DNA of 64,000 nt from Tillus elongatus (lineage: Eukaryota; Arthropoda; Insecta; Coleoptera; Cleridae), in contig OZ023264.1 in the NCBI GenBank assembly GCA_964006375.1, positions 179,166,631-179,230,630 of the forward strand, in the 5' to 3' direction. The notes under the pieces are model-generated. The model did not search any database, was not told the origin of the DNA, and was given only the letters and a program-made list of their open reading frames with translations. Below are positions 47,133 through 59,650 of this stretch, in pieces (position 1 is the stretch's first letter; each line of letters begins with the position of its first letter). The position numbers and the translations under genes are program-made.

Positions 47133-48787
47133 ATGGAAGGTGGTGACACCGCTTTAACCCAATGCATCAAGAAGGTTTACACCATAAAAAAGCTTATTGG
47201 TGACATAGAAGAAGTGGACAAGTCACTTAAAAATACAGATGAAGACGATAAACAATATCCGGATTTACTGGAAAGGTTTGACATTGCAATAAAATCCATC
47301 TATAAAACAATATCAGATGTGGACAAAGAATATAAAAAAATATATAAGTCTAAAGAAAAAAGTGGCAAGGAAAGATCAGATTCAAACAACATTAAGAAAA
47401 CAAAATCACTTGATAAAAATATAAACGGACCAAGTAAAGAGTCCTTAAATGAGAGTGATGACCTTTTTGATGATGATGATATGCAGGACTTTGTTGTTGT
47501 AGACAGTACAGATAAAAATGAGGAAAATTCTAATGGTGATGAAAAGGATAAACCAAAACAGGAATCTGAACAAAGCGGGACGGAAAAAAGTGAAAAGTCT
47601 GATCAAAAAAGTTTAAAATCCAACAAAAGGGGGAATAAATTTGTCAAAGAAACTGATAAACAAGCTATATCTTCAAAAGAAAAAGAGACAAAAATAAATG
47701 GTGAAAAGGAGACTTTGCCACAAAAATCACCACTAAAAAGCAAAGGTGAAACAAAAATATATGACACTGGTAGTGAAAACGTAAAGGAAGATGGTAACAA
47801 AGATGGAAAGCAGGAAGAAAGCAATAGTGATGAAGTTACAGATAATGAGGATAATGAAGGTACTGAAAAAGATAAAAAAAGTGCAAAAACCAAACCAAAG
47901 CAGCCTTACTTAAAGTTGGTAGACATTACAAAATTAGTTGATCCAGATAAAGTTAAAAAACCTGAAAAGAAGAAAAGTGTTACATTCGATACATCTGTTA
48001 TTATTTTGAGTTCTGAAGAAGAAAATGAAACCAAAATTCAGTTAAAAGATTCATGTAAAGGTAGCATGGAAAAATCTTACACCAGCAAGAGTAAAGGAAA
48101 GAAAGATAAAAAAACTGTGGTATCTGATTCTGATGAATCTGACATGGAAAAGGAAAACCGGAGCAAGAATAAAGTTCGTAATAGCAAAAAAAGGAGGAAT
48201 GCTGATTCTGATAGTTCTGATGATGATATCAAAAGGAAAACTAGAACCAAGTTGGCAGATTCAGATTCCTCAGATAATGAATCGAGTAAAAGTAAGAGGC
48301 ACTCTTTTAGAGAAAGTACTTCAAAGAAAAGTTCTAAAGATAAGAACAAGGAAGAAAGTTCCAGAAAAACTAGGGCAAAGAAGGTTATAGTCATATCTGA
48401 TGCCTCTTCAGATGAAGAGAGTGATGTTGAAGATAAAAAACACAGCAAAACTAAAAAGAAAAAAGAAAAAGATCGCAAATCAAAAAAAGCTTCAAACAAA
48501 AAGAGCAAGGATCTTCTTGATTTGTCTGATTCAGATGTGGAAGTTCTTGGCAGTTCAGATGAATCAGATAGTGAACTGAAAAGCCACAAGAGTAAATCAG
48601 GAAAAAATAAAAAGTTACGGAAGAAAGATAGCACCAACAGGACTGTAAAACAGAAAGAGCTTATCGATGTTGATTGGGAAGCTGACATAAAGTATAAATC
48701 AGATGCTTATGTGTACCTGGTCCGCCGTCCGTGTGAGAAATTGCAGGAATTATACTCCATGAAGAAAGATATTGCCGAAATTAAAAA
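47133..48787 (+). CDS. Charged, probably nuclear protein with SUMO-interacting motifs, exon 1
   Basis: A 551-residue exon ending at donor AA|GTAAGT (phase 2). The N-terminal 85 residues (TQCIKKVYTIKKLIGDIEEV, then ERFDIAIKSIYKTISDVDKE) look helical and may form a small bundle or coiled coil. The middle is Lys/Ser/Asp/Glu-rich, disordered and full of basic nuclear-localisation clusters. Four hydrophobic cores beside acidic/Ser tracts fit SUMO-interacting motifs: FVVVD (about 119-123), VIILSSEEE (289), VIVISDASSDEE (418) and VEVLGSSDESD (469). A more ordered segment closes the exon (VDWEADIKYKSDAYVYLVRR). Composition recalls chromatin regulators such as ATRX/XNP or ATF7IP/windei, but I see no diagnostic domain. 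It is transcribed divergently from JAK. Confidence 0.8.
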
Positions 48788-49270
48788 GTAAGTAAACTGA
48801 TTTTCACAATTCCTTGTGAACTCGTTTAGACTTAAAAAAATATGTAATGGCAAATACTTCAGAAGGTAAATCATACAGCCATTGACATTTTCATACTACA
48901 TTCACTTGCCAATCACTGAAACATCTCCCCTTGTGGTATGAGTTGACAATTACTCTCATTATATTGTGCTTGGTACATTCGGAGGCTTTAACATCTAATT
49001 TTTACTTATGTATATCTAGATACAATACAAATGCATGTATAATTATCATTTCCTTTAATTTTATGTTTAGGTTATGTTTTCATTTCAATCATTTGTAAAT
49101 AAGAGCATTTAAACAGTATGTTTGTGTCATTCTAATTTTATACCTGACTTAGTTGGATATATGGCCCAATATAAAGAATGTTTTACAGAAGACTATTTCT
49201 GGCAACTGATGGCTGCAATTGGTTTGCCATAACAGATCTTAAATTGCAGTAAGGTATTGCAACCTTCTTG
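48788..49270. other. Intron 1 of the plus-strand gene, 5' part
   Basis: AT-rich, no recognised element before the solo LTR. Confidence 0.5.
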
Positions 49271-49274
49271 ATAT

Positions 49275-49989
49275 TGTTGCGTTTTCTCCGGGTTCTGGAT
49301 AAGTGAGACTTTAAATTTTAACAAAACAACTTTATTTACACTCTAAATATGGATACAATAAAATTTCTAGAATGTCTCACAAAACACTTAATTTACTGGC
49401 CTTACAATTACTAATCTGCACACAAGTTACTATATTGGAACTACAGTCTAACACTTCACACTGATTACTGCTTGTTCAAGTCACTTCAACATTCTCTAAC
49501 TGAACTAACTGTTTTCGCCTTTATATACACGTCGTACCTTGTTTCGCGAGCGTTCCATTCCAGAATATTCCAGGACCTTCTTTTGCTAGAACGTTCTGTG
49601 AATACAGATCGGTCCCGTGTGTATACAGGGGGATGTATATACAGAATGATCCAAATGTGGTCATCACTCCTATGTTACACAAGAGGTGTTTCTCGTAATA
49701 TAAGATCTCTCTGCGTATATAGGGTGTAAGGGTTCTCTGCGCATACAGGGTGTATATACAGGTATTCGGAATGTGCTGACCTCAGTTATCCGTTCCGACG
49801 GGGTACAAGTGGGTAACTTCGTTATTTCTGGTCCTAGAGGGTTGAGACTTCGCCTGGGGGGGGTCACCCCAGGCACCTCCAGGGGGTGGGGAGGTGGTGT
49901 TGCCAGATTGTGCAAAAATTTCCAGATGTTGGGGAAGTTCTAAAGATGTGGCAACACTGCACCTACATCTATTGAGGTGCTTTGTAACA
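49275..49989 (-). mobile_element. Solo LTR, probably Ty3/gypsy-like
   Basis: A 715-bp unit starting TGTTGCGTTTTC and ending TTTGTAACA, flanked by ATAT on both sides (49271-49274, 49990-49993). Read on the minus strand it is TGTTACAAAGC...GAAAACGCAACA, with an AATAAA signal close to that 3' end (near 49330), the expected layout of an LTR. The stretch 49600-49770 has several GTATATACAGG-like repeats. No internal retroelement sequence adjoins, so it is a recombination-derived solo LTR. The superfamily is a guess. Confidence 0.7.
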
Positions 49990-50489
49990 ATATTTAAAAT
50001 GAAGATGTTAATCGTGCCAATAAAAGTACAGAAACAAGCAAAAGTGTTCATCTCACAAGCTAAAAATACAAAACTATGCACTTCCCAACCAGCACTAGCA
50101 TACACATAAGTGCAAATTATGCATATTAATATCTACAGTATTTGGTTTTGGTTATTTCTAGCTAAGCATTTTGCATTTCATATACTAAAAAGGTATTCAC
50201 TACCAAGCGTGAAAAGTTTCTAGCAACAAATGCACAGATAAAGATTTATAAACAGATATGATATAAAATTGGTCCTACTGTTTGCTCTATTGAATCCCCA
50301 TGGGCAGATAAAATTATTTGGGTCAAACTTGGCCAGGGGGGTAGAAAATTGTTGTTTTAGCTCTTAGGTATTATACCCCTAAAATAATTTTGACCACATT
50401 GGTCTGGGTAAGTGTCTGAAATTTGGTCCAATCATAAATGCTGATGGTAAAAACTATATTTTAACAAGAAATCTTTATTAAATGGTATA

Positions 50490-50760
50490 CCCACAAAATT
50501 ACTGAAGGTGACCGCCGATATGATATGCATCCCTTTAGCATATATTATAGACCTCTACCTAAATGATATGTTTCCTGAAGACTCAAAATTGCTTAAGGGT
50601 CAACTTAGCCACAAAAGGGATGACTCAGCAGAGCTAAATAACTACAGGCAGGTAGTCATCCTGTCCAGTTTTTCAAAGGTGGCTGAAAGGGTTGCATAAT
50701 GGCATATTTGGAACAAAATAAAATACTTTCTGAAGAACAAAATGGGTTCAGAAAAAGAAA
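50490..50760 (+). pseudogene. LINE RT fragment
   Basis: Plus-strand pieces of an RT: LAYIIDLYLNDMFPEDSKLL, ELNNYRQVVILSSFSKVAER and, in another frame, KILSEEQNGFRKRN, matching NYRPI...S.F.K..E and Q.GFR. RT motif A would follow next, and there the sequence turns into the 122-bp tandem array. Confidence 0.75.
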
Positions 50761-52096
50761 TCAACAGTACAGGCTATATAAGATATGATTGTTAAGGTAC
50801 TGGATGGAATAGATAGGGATGTTTGTTCTTAGTGCTTTTGTAGACTTGATTCTGTTGATCACAACAGTCTGTTGTGAAGAAATCAACAGTACAGGCTATA
50901 TAAGATATGATTGTTAAGGTACTGGATGGAATAGATAGGGAAGTTTGTTCTTGGTGCTTTTGTAGACTTTGATTCTGTTGATCACAACAGTCTGTTGTGA
51001 AGAAATCAACAGTACAGGCTATATAAGATATGATTGTTAAGGTACTGGATGGAATAGATAGGGATGTTTGTTCTTAGTGCTTTTGTAGACCTGATTCTGT
51101 TGATCACAACAGTCTGTTGTGAAGAAATCAACAGTACAGGCTATATAAGATATGATTGTTAAGGTACTGGATGGAATAGATAGGGAAGTTTGTTCTTGGT
51201 GCTTTTGTAGACTTTGATTCTGTTGATCACAACAGTCTGTTGTGAAGAAATCAACAGTACAGGCTATATAAGATATGATTGTTAAGGTACTGGATGGAAT
51301 AGATAGGGATGTTTGTTCTTAGTGCTTTTGTAGACCTGATTCTGTTGATCACAACAGTCTGTTGTGAAGAAATCAACAGTACAGGCTATATAAGATATGA
51401 TTGTTAAGGTACTGGATGGAATAGATAGGGATGTTTGTTCTTGGTGCTTTTGTAGACCTGATTCTGTTGATCACAACAGTCTGTTGTGAAGAAATCTACA
51501 GTACAGGCTATATAAGATATGATTGTTAAGGTACTGGATGGAATAGATAGGGAAGTTTGTTCTTAGTGCTTTTGTAGACTTGATTCTGTTGATCACAACA
51601 GTCTGTTGTGAAGAAATCAACAGTACGGGCTATATAAGATATGATTGTTAAGGTACTGGATGGAATAGATAGGGAAGTTTGTTCTTGGTGCTTTTGTAGA
51701 CTTGATTCTGTTGATCACAACAGTCTGTTGTGAAGAAATCAACAGTACAGGCTATATAAGATATGATTGTTAAGGTACTGGATGGAATAGATAGGGAAGT
51801 TTGTTCTTGGTGCTTTTGTAGACTTGATTTTGTTGATCACAACAGTCTGTTGTGAAGAAATCAACAGTACGGGCTATATAAGATATGATTGTTAAGGTAC
51901 TGGATGGAATCGATAGGGAAGTTTGTTCTTGGTGCTTTTGTAGACTTGATTCTGTTGATCACAACAGTCTGTTGTGAAGAAATCAACAGTACGGGCTATA
52001 TAAGATATGATTGTTAAGGTACTGGATGGAATAGATAGGGATGTTTGTTCTTGGTGCTTTTGTAGACTTTGATTCTGTTGATCACAACAGTCTGTT
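50755..52096 (+). repeat. 122-bp minisatellite, 11 units, derived from a LINE RT
   Basis: Eleven near-identical units of about 122 bp start near 50755, 50876, 50998, 51121, 51243, 51366, 51488, 51609, 51731, 51853 and 51975. Each contains GAAGAAATCAACAGTAC, GTACTGGATGGAATAG, GCTTTTGTAGAC and GATTCTGTTGATCACAACAG. In frame pieces the unit reads AFVDL and DSVDHNSLL, which is RT palm motif A, so the unit continues the RT fragment just upstream. Units 1-5 alternate between two variants (GGGATG/TTAGTG and GGGAAG/TTGGTG), a dimer of about 245 bp. Confidence 0.93.
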
Positions 52097-52379
52097 TGCA
52101 AAAACTTTTTAGCTATGGCATGTGAGGCAAGACCCACAAACTAATAAAATCATATCTGCAAGGAAGATCGTAATATACTGTTTGTTGGAATGAACAGGGG
52201 ACAATAAACAATAGTATAAAGAAAACACTTTTTGGCAGCACGAAAACGTTCCTATGGCAGTTACTAATGCTACACTATCACCTTAATTATTGCTACCTGC
52301 TTTGCGATATGCCACATTTGGTACACTAAGTGAAGATTTGAACCTGTGATAAACACTGATAGTACACTTTGACAACCCA

Positions 52380-52545
52380 TACCACCACAACACATCTTTT
52401 TAAAGACCTAACGATCGTTTCGTTAACAAAGTTAGCTTCATCAGAGGACGGAATATTCAGAATATTTCTTCCTCTGATGAAGCTAACTTTGTTAGCAAAA
52501 CGATCGTTAGGTCTTTAAAATGATGTGTTGTGGTGATTTGAGTTC
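52380..52545. repeat. Near-perfect hairpin, ~65-bp arms
   Basis: Inverted arms ACACATC...AAAGACCTAACGATCGTTT, then AACAAAGTTAGCTTCATCAG, and their complement (TGAAGCTAACTTTGTTAGC, AAACGATCGTTAGGTCTTT) surround a short AATATTCAGAATATT centre at about 52462. It looks like a foldback fragment, possibly a head-to-head pair of element ends. Confidence 0.85.
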
Positions 52546-52637
52546 TCCAAGTGTATTTATACTACACTTGGTTCCGACTTATATTTTGGAGTTACTTTTG
52601 GTGGAACAAGTATATTTGGTTTCTTATTCTCTACCAT

Positions 52638-53285
<648 letters not shown>

Positions 53286-53439
53286 GCTTTTTTAATAATG
53301 TTCAATATGAATTTTGCCTTGCCAGCAAAAAATAGTGCTGCAACTTGAATCATAACTTCCAAATAGCTGTGATAAACTACTCTCCTCAGAAAGAAATGCT
53401 CATGAAATGAATTTAGAGTCCATGACTTGACCAAAAAGA

Positions 53440-54190
53440 AAATATTCATATTCCTGTACCTGTAAACTTCTGAAACGTTATATTACTCGAGTTTTAAGGA
53501 AGATATGTTAACTTTCACCAAATCACCCCTCATTTATCCCTACCCCATGCAGTGATCTCATCCAAAAACAATTCGACGTGTTCCTTTGTCGGGTGCTAAC
53601 TGGATACCAAATTTACAGATGATACCGCAATTCGTTCGAAAGTTATTGAGCCTACTAGCAGACGTACAGACTCAGACAAAAAATATTTGTTCCAGACTCA
53701 AGTTTTCTATATGTTTTGAGACTTTTTATGCCGTTTTAGCAACAAAAAAAAACCTTGAAATTTTTATTACCGATATTCCACTCCTACACATTCAACCCCT
53801 AATGTAATTTCAGCACAGAATACGAGATGTTTGATGAAATTTAACGTTTTCTAATAAACAAACCCTAAATCGTTGTATTACTTGAGTTTTAACGAAAAAA
53901 TGCAAATTTTCACCAAATCACCTCTCATTCATCCCCCTGGAGCGATTTTACCAAAAAACAATCTGAAGCATTCGTTTGTCGGGTGCTAACTACCAAATTT
54001 GAATACGATATCTCAATTTGTTCTAAAGTTATCGTGGCTACTTACAGACCGACAGACAAAAAAAAGTTCATTCCCAAATCTTTTGTATATGTTTGGACAC
54101 TTTTTACGACATTTAAGCGAAAACAGTTTTTTGAAATTTCTGCCACCAATACCATACTTTCACACATATTGACGATGTCGAAGTAATAAT
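53440..54190. repeat. Degenerate ~390-bp tandem duplication
   Basis: Units about 53470-53820 and 53860-54190 share, in order, ATTACT(C/T)GAGTTTTAA, TTTCACCAAATCACC, CAATTCGA/CAATCTGA with TTTGTCGGGTGCTAACT, AAAGTTAT, ACAGAC and a GACTTTTTA-like block. Non-coding. Confidence 0.75.
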
Positions 54191-55344
54191 TTAAATAGCA
54201 TATTTGCAAATGTCTTAAGCATCCTCTTACACATTATTTCTAATTTGGCAAAATACATATAAAGATCTTCAAAACTAAATGCAAACGTAAAGACGATTTC
54301 TCTGGCTTCACAAACGTTTGTTTTCTTCTCTGTAACCGGTTTTGTTGCTTGACAACATCATTAGACAAGAGAAAAAAAGGCTACACCTGTATTTAGAATA
54401 AAACGGTTTCACCCAGTAAGGCCTACAATAATTAATGAAATAAAGGTCTTCTTTCAGTACCAATGTAAGGGCGTGAGCCAACTAATATCTAAAATAGAAT
54501 TTATAAAATGGATAGAAAATTATTTATTTTACATTTACTTTAATCCTAATCTATTTTATAAACAAAAAAAAGGTTTGAAGATTGAACGTATTAACCTCAC
54601 ACAAAAAAAAATGACGAAGATAGTTTAGACTAAACAGCTTAAGGGTGGGATACTCTAGACGAAGAAGTACCTCTGACAGAGATAGAAAATATTATCCTGA
54701 CATGTGCTGCTTAAGATCTTGAACTACGGATTTCCTTGAAAACTGTATTATTCTTTAGAAAGCCTTACTAAGTTGAACTACTTCTCAGAAGGTGGCGTCT
54801 TATTCCGCCTGGACTTTGTAGAAACCTAATAGTTTTGCTTCCTGAGAAAAGCGACGTTGTCATTTGTCTACTCTTTGGTTTATATACCAAGCTTACGAAA
54901 GCCTGGAGGGGGGTTTGAAGGTGGGGAAGGGAGCGATATGAATTCTATTGTACCTGTGTCTTTAGATGAACTTGGCACAGACAATATTTGTGCCTATAAC
55001 AATAACTTTGTAAGCTGTCAAACGAACGGCGCAGTTATTCGGCATTTATCAGGACGGAGAATAAATTCACATGGATTTTGAAGTCTGGTTGAATCTTATA
55101 CATGATCAATGTGTTCCAGCAAATTTTCATAAAAAATTTTGATTATGGAGATCAGGCTCTTAAACTCTCAAAATATTTCTTAAAATGAACGCAAACTAAT
55201 TTTGATTACACTACGACACATTAGTCTGCTCAATCGGACCAATGTAAAAAAAAAACTTGTATTGCTGAAAATGTAAATATACACGCGCGCGCGTGTGGTT
55301 TTGTTTCTCAAATGTCTTCTATTTCCGCGTCTATGACAAATTAC
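54191..55344. other. Intron 1 sequence with no recognised gene
   Basis: AT-rich, no supported feature apart from a short (CG)n-like tract CACGCGCGCGCGTG near 55282. Confidence 0.45.
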
Positions 55345-55490
55345 CGACTCCAGGGAGCAGTTTCACCTCAATACCCGGGAATATTTTCTGAACCCCTGCC
55401 TTTTTGTAAAGAGGGTAGGGATCTTTAACATACCTAACATCGACTGACGGCTTTACGCCCCTTCCGAGGGGAGGAACGTGCAGATATTTA
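55345..55490 (+). repeat. SINE-like repeat fragment
   Basis: Contains CCAGGGAGCAGTTTCACCTCA, GGGTAGGGATCTTTAACAT and GGCTTTACGCCCCTTCCG, shared with 3939-4105 and with the palindrome arms. It truncates the start of a LINE ORF2 lying at 55495-55600 on the minus strand. Confidence 0.65.
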
Positions 55491-55494
55491 ACTT

Positions 55495-56600
55495 CCTTAA
55501 TGCATTTTTTATCTCGTTGACCATGTGATCCAATATACACATTTTATTTCTAAGACACTGAACATTCCAGTGAACAATACATATCCTGTTGTAACACTCA
55601 GACCGAGACACACATACTCCTATGTTTCCAGTTCTTTCACTGTTTTCTGCTGAAAATTTACACCCTCCTTATTGTTCTTTGGAAAATAGTATCTATCAAC
55701 CAGAATTCCTAAAGGCCAGAACTCCAGAGAGCTTACCTCATCATAAAACTGCACTGGGACCCCCAATCGAAAAGATGCAACCCTGGCAACCTCCGCCTCA
55801 GTTCCAGTTTCTCACATGCACATAATTTCCTAAACTTCTCATCAACAGTATTAATAATATCATCTGTACTCGTGTCCCTGTCAAAGTTAGAAAGAAACAA
55901 CCATTTTAGTGGCTGAACCACTTTCAATGTTGCCTTTGCCCCAGTTACCTTCAGAGGACCTGTACATATTTTTTGCTTTCTCACTTTGTGATGCCTTCTG
56001 TTTTCAACCTTTCGCCACAGTTCAATCCTGTTCTCCTCTGCTTCTTGGTTATGAAGCCCTTTTCGAACAGAGACATTTTTAACTACCTCTGATGAATCTT
56101 CCAATGACTTCCGCATCATCCCCGCCGCGTCACCGCTTTCTCTCGATCCCTCATCAATATTGGAAACAATATTGTTTGTGCCCCCTGTATACTGTCTCCC
56201 CGGAGATTCTGCAACAAGCCCCCGCACACTGAAGTCATCATTCACTGACCAGTTCAATCACTCCTCTCATTATTTCCCTCTGTTTATTTACCAATTGTTT
56301 ACCTGCCCCTGTATATGCTGCCTGGATTTTCGTCTGTTTGTTTACCTTCTTGTCATGTTGATACTTTTTCTGCACGTTCTCTGGGTTATCTGTATGCTTC
56401 TTATCAGGTTCAGCTATCTCACTGCTAGTGGATATTTTGAAATATTTATTCAATTTTACATCCAATGTTTTATCAACTTCTGTTTTTATTACTGTCCTGA
56501 TAACATCAGTTCCTTTTTTAATGGTTTGTTTGTTATTATTTCTATGTCACCTTCATAACTTCTAATCTTTTCCTTCAAACAATCATTCTCCTCCTTAAGT
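55495..56600 (-). mobile_element. 5' part of a Jockey/CR1-like LINE: ORF1 and start of ORF2
   Basis: ORF1 pieces on the minus strand: TKIQAAYTGAGKQLVNKQRE (about 56310-56250), then 56257-55733 with KWLFLSNFDRDTSTDDIINT, the RRM-like motif typical of insect LINE ORF1, and CACEKLELRRRLPGLHLFDW at the end. ORF2 starts near 55595 (ICIVHWNVQCLRNKMCILDH, the endonuclease N-terminus) and is cut off by the SINE-like repeat. Confidence 0.75.
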
Positions 56601-56607
56601 TCACCAT

Positions 56608-56900
56608 TTAACTTTTAAAATTCCTAATAATAAAGCCCATTAGTTTAAATGCGGTGGATACAACATTCTCAATATGAGATAAGAAAGACAATTTTCTATC
56701 AAATATTACGCCCAGATCACGGATAGATACTGGCCTAGCCAGAGACATATTATTAAGACAATAATCAAATTGTATGGGCACCAACCTAAGAGTAAATGAA
56801 AAACAGCTACATTTGGCAATATTTAAAGAAAGATTATTTATATTGCACCACTCCTCCACATCCTCTAATGCTAATGATAATGATTTATAATGATAAGTTC
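56608..56900 (-). pseudogene. LINE RT C-terminal fragment
   Basis: Minus-strand 83-codon frame: EEWCNINNLSLNIAKCSCFS, RPVSIRDLGVIFDRKLSFLS, IENVVSTAFKLMGFIIRN. It is the post-YADD region of a Jockey-type RT, related to the LINE at 19364-21176 (LKLMGFIMRNSRSF). 5' truncated. Confidence 0.8.
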
Positions 56901-57414
56901 ACAGACAAATCTACCTATAATAAGTTGTTTGAATAAAGCCCTTAGCCGTCAAAATTTTGAATTTTGAGTCAGGAAACTCATGGAACAGGAAATTTCCTTT
57001 AATAAGCGAATTTTCATTTGAAGAAAGTTATGCATATTTTTATGTCTCACACACGTTTTCATGGAGAATTTTATGCGATGTAAAAAAGGTTCACCTTAGT
57101 CTTGTTGTCTGGTTTAGTTCTTGCTGCATAGACGCTTAACACTGTATGTCACTACCCAGATCTGTTTTGTTTTGAGGAAGTATTTAGATTTGGTAAACAA
57201 ACTTTAGTTTCTTTGATTGCATATCAGTTATGTGTCAGATGGTAGTTGGACTAAGTAGAAATGTTATTCAAGTGAAACACATTAAACAAAACAAACTTAT
57301 TAAGATGTTGTGATATCCTTTGAGCTGATAATTAAAAAAATTGTAAAAACCTTACCTTAAGATTTATGTCCATTCCTGTATAACTTTATAATCGATACTA
57401 CTGTGTTCTTGCAG
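56901..57414. other. Intron 1, 3' end
   Basis: AT-rich, with no recognised feature, ending in the acceptor TGTTCTTGCAG. Confidence 0.5.
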
Positions 57415-57832
57415 ATTGACAAATCTTTCATCATTAAAACGTAAGAGGGGTCACCGTAAAGATTCACCTGATTCAAACAAGAAGTCGTCATCATCAGATA
57501 CTGACAAACCCAAAAGTAAAAAGAGAAGCCGGTCAAAAAAGGACATTGATGTGGAAGATGAAACTGTAGAAGCAGAACCACCAAATACTGACAGTTTGAT
57601 TGATACAATGCCTGTAGACCCTGAACAAATACCTGATGCAGTAGATAAAGATGAAGCCATGGCTTCTATTATACTGGAAACTCCGATTAGGCAAAGTAAA
57701 GATGATGATGTTGAAATGAGTGATTCAGAAAAGGAAAAAAAGAAGAAAAGCAAAAAAAGAAAAAATGACAGCAGCAAGGATAAAGAGAAATCTACCAATG
57801 ATGAGACATTACAGAGTTCAGGGACTGAAAAG
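57415..57832 (+). CDS. Charged, probably nuclear protein, exon 2
   Basis: Exon from acceptor TTCTTGCAG at 57414 to donor AAG|GTAGGA at 57833. It completes the Lys codon begun in exon 1 and leaves in phase 0. Product LTNLSSLKRKRGHRKDSPDS, then KKSKKRKNDSSKDKEKS. It is Lys/Ser/Asp/Glu-rich with basic clusters (KRKRGHRK, KSKKRSRSKK, KKKKSKKRK) that look like nuclear localisation signals. Continuity of composition and phase with exon 1 supports one gene. Confidence 0.8.
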
Positions 57833-58061
57833 GTAGGAAGATTTTTTAAATCGGAATAAGTTGTTTTATTTGATCAGTTTTTGTTTCCTTTTCATTTAAC
57901 ATTATTTTATTTTGTTGGGCAAGTTTATAGGGTGTCCAAAGTGTCATTATCAGATAATAGGTTTTTAAAAGCTTTCAGAAGCTTTGGAGAAGGGACACCA
58001 TTGTACCTTCTCTAGTTTCTCCATGGAGAAAGTCCACAGTTGTCCCCTATCAGCTGGAGCT

Positions 58062-59650
58062 ATTTATTTATTATTATTATTTTTATTTCAACAACAGACA
58101 ACGAGGGCTCATAACCTAAATACTATCGTACCATGGGTGTCGACAAGGAGGAAAGAGGCAACTTGCTAATTCTGGACTTGGAGGTTCGGAGGAGAAGGAA
58201 AAACATGTGCCGGCGAGGAATTCCACAACTTGGAAGTCCTCAGGACAAAAATGCGGGCATAACAAGATGTTCTATGTCTGGTGACCTAGACAGTAAAATG
58301 GTGCATTCGCTCTGTTCCCCTGGTAGATCAGTTGGGGGCAGCAGATGGAGGAACTATGGAAGAAAGCTCATCTGAGCAGTGCCAGTGCAGGTATCTATAA
58401 AAGAGAGAGAGGTCACCAACGGCACGTCAGTGGGCAAGGGATGGCAGCCTTTGGGTGAGGGTAGGGTCACTGATGCGACATATAGCTCTCTTCTGAATGG
58501 AGTCCAGGATAGCGAGTGTAGAAGCCGCAGCGGCACCCAAGATGTGGGAGCAGTATTTGAGGTTTGGCCTTATTTGTGAAGTATATAAGGTATAGAGATT
58601 AGCTGGTGAAAAGTATTTGCGAGCCCGGAAGAGGAAACCTAATTTCTTAGCAACCGCCTCTGCAATTGATGTGACATGTTGGTGCCAATTGAAATTTCGA
58701 TCCACAGAAATGCCAACAAATGAAAAGGACGCATTACTTTGAATAACTTGGTTGTTCATTGTGATCGGTCTAGGGCTGGTTATCTCTTATGAGATAGAAA
58801 AGAAGAGTGAGATTTGGTGGAGTTGAATTGTACAAGATTTCTACTTCCCCAGTCTAATATTTTTTGGAGATCCACAGAGACAGAACCCTCCATGAGTCTG
58901 CGATCCTCATCTAATTGGGCTAAAGAGACAGGCTTAGAATATTGTATATTTGAGTGGAGGGTGCTGTAGTCCGCGTAACTGTGAACTGTGTTGGATGTGA
59001 TAGAGAGGTCATTGATGTGGAGAAGAAATAAAGTAGGGGCTAAAGTTGAACCTTGATGGACTCCTGCATTAATTGGATACATTTTAGAGTAATGGCCATC
59101 CACGACAACAGAAATGCTCCGGTTGGAGAGGAAATTTGCTGTCCAGGTACAAAGTTTTGGTGGTAATACATAAGCCGGCAGTTTATTAAGCAGCGCTGCG
59201 TGCCAGACCTGGTCGAATACATTGGATATGTCTAGAGCAACAATCTGAGATTCACTGTGTAGTTCCATAGACTTGTTCCAAGAATGGGTGACAAGGGAAA
59301 GGAGGTCGGCAGTTGATCTGCGCTGACGGAATCCATACTGCCTGTCATGTATTAGACTGTCTTTCAAGAAATTTTAGTAATTTGGTGTTTATATACTTTT
59401 CCATCACTTTAGAGATGACTGAAAGGAGAGAAATAGGTCTCTAGTTGCTATGAAGCGCTTTGGATCCTTTCTTGGGGACGGGTTATACTCGAGCTATTCC
59501 TCATACTGCCCAGAGACTTGTCTGTAGACCTTTGTTGTTCACCCTTAGTAATCTGGTCAGCACTCAAGTGGCCCCCCAGTTTTTCTCTATTATCTTTGTC
59601 GGGAAGTAGTTGGTGTATGTATGCAGTTCCGGTATCTCCAATTCGATGAG
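58062..59650 (-). mobile_element. Jockey-like LINE, copy 2
   Basis: Relative of the copy at 38885-40130, and longer at the 5' side. Minus-strand blocks: RPISLLSVISKVMEKYINTK near 59430, YGFRQRRSTADLLSLVTH, SQIVALDISNVFDQVWHAAL, INAGVHQGSTLAPTLFLLHI (motif B Pro changed to His), HSYADYSTLH (motif C: second Asp to Tyr), VGISVDRNFNWHQHV and IQKRAICRISDP. The 3' tail is rich in AATAAT/AAAAT at about 58062-58090. The catalytic changes and frame breaks make it inactive. It lies in intron 2 of the plus-strand gene. Confidence 0.87.

Noticed and set aside
47603..48688. Leu/Ser/Phe-rich ORFs opposite the plus-strand exon
   Set aside because: They are antisense shadows of a Lys/Glu/Ser-rich coding sequence; the plus frame has consistent splice phases.
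50755..52096. CRISPR-like array (regular repeats)
   Set aside because: The whole 122-bp unit repeats without distinct spacers, derives from an RT gene and lies in a eukaryotic intron; it is a minisatellite.
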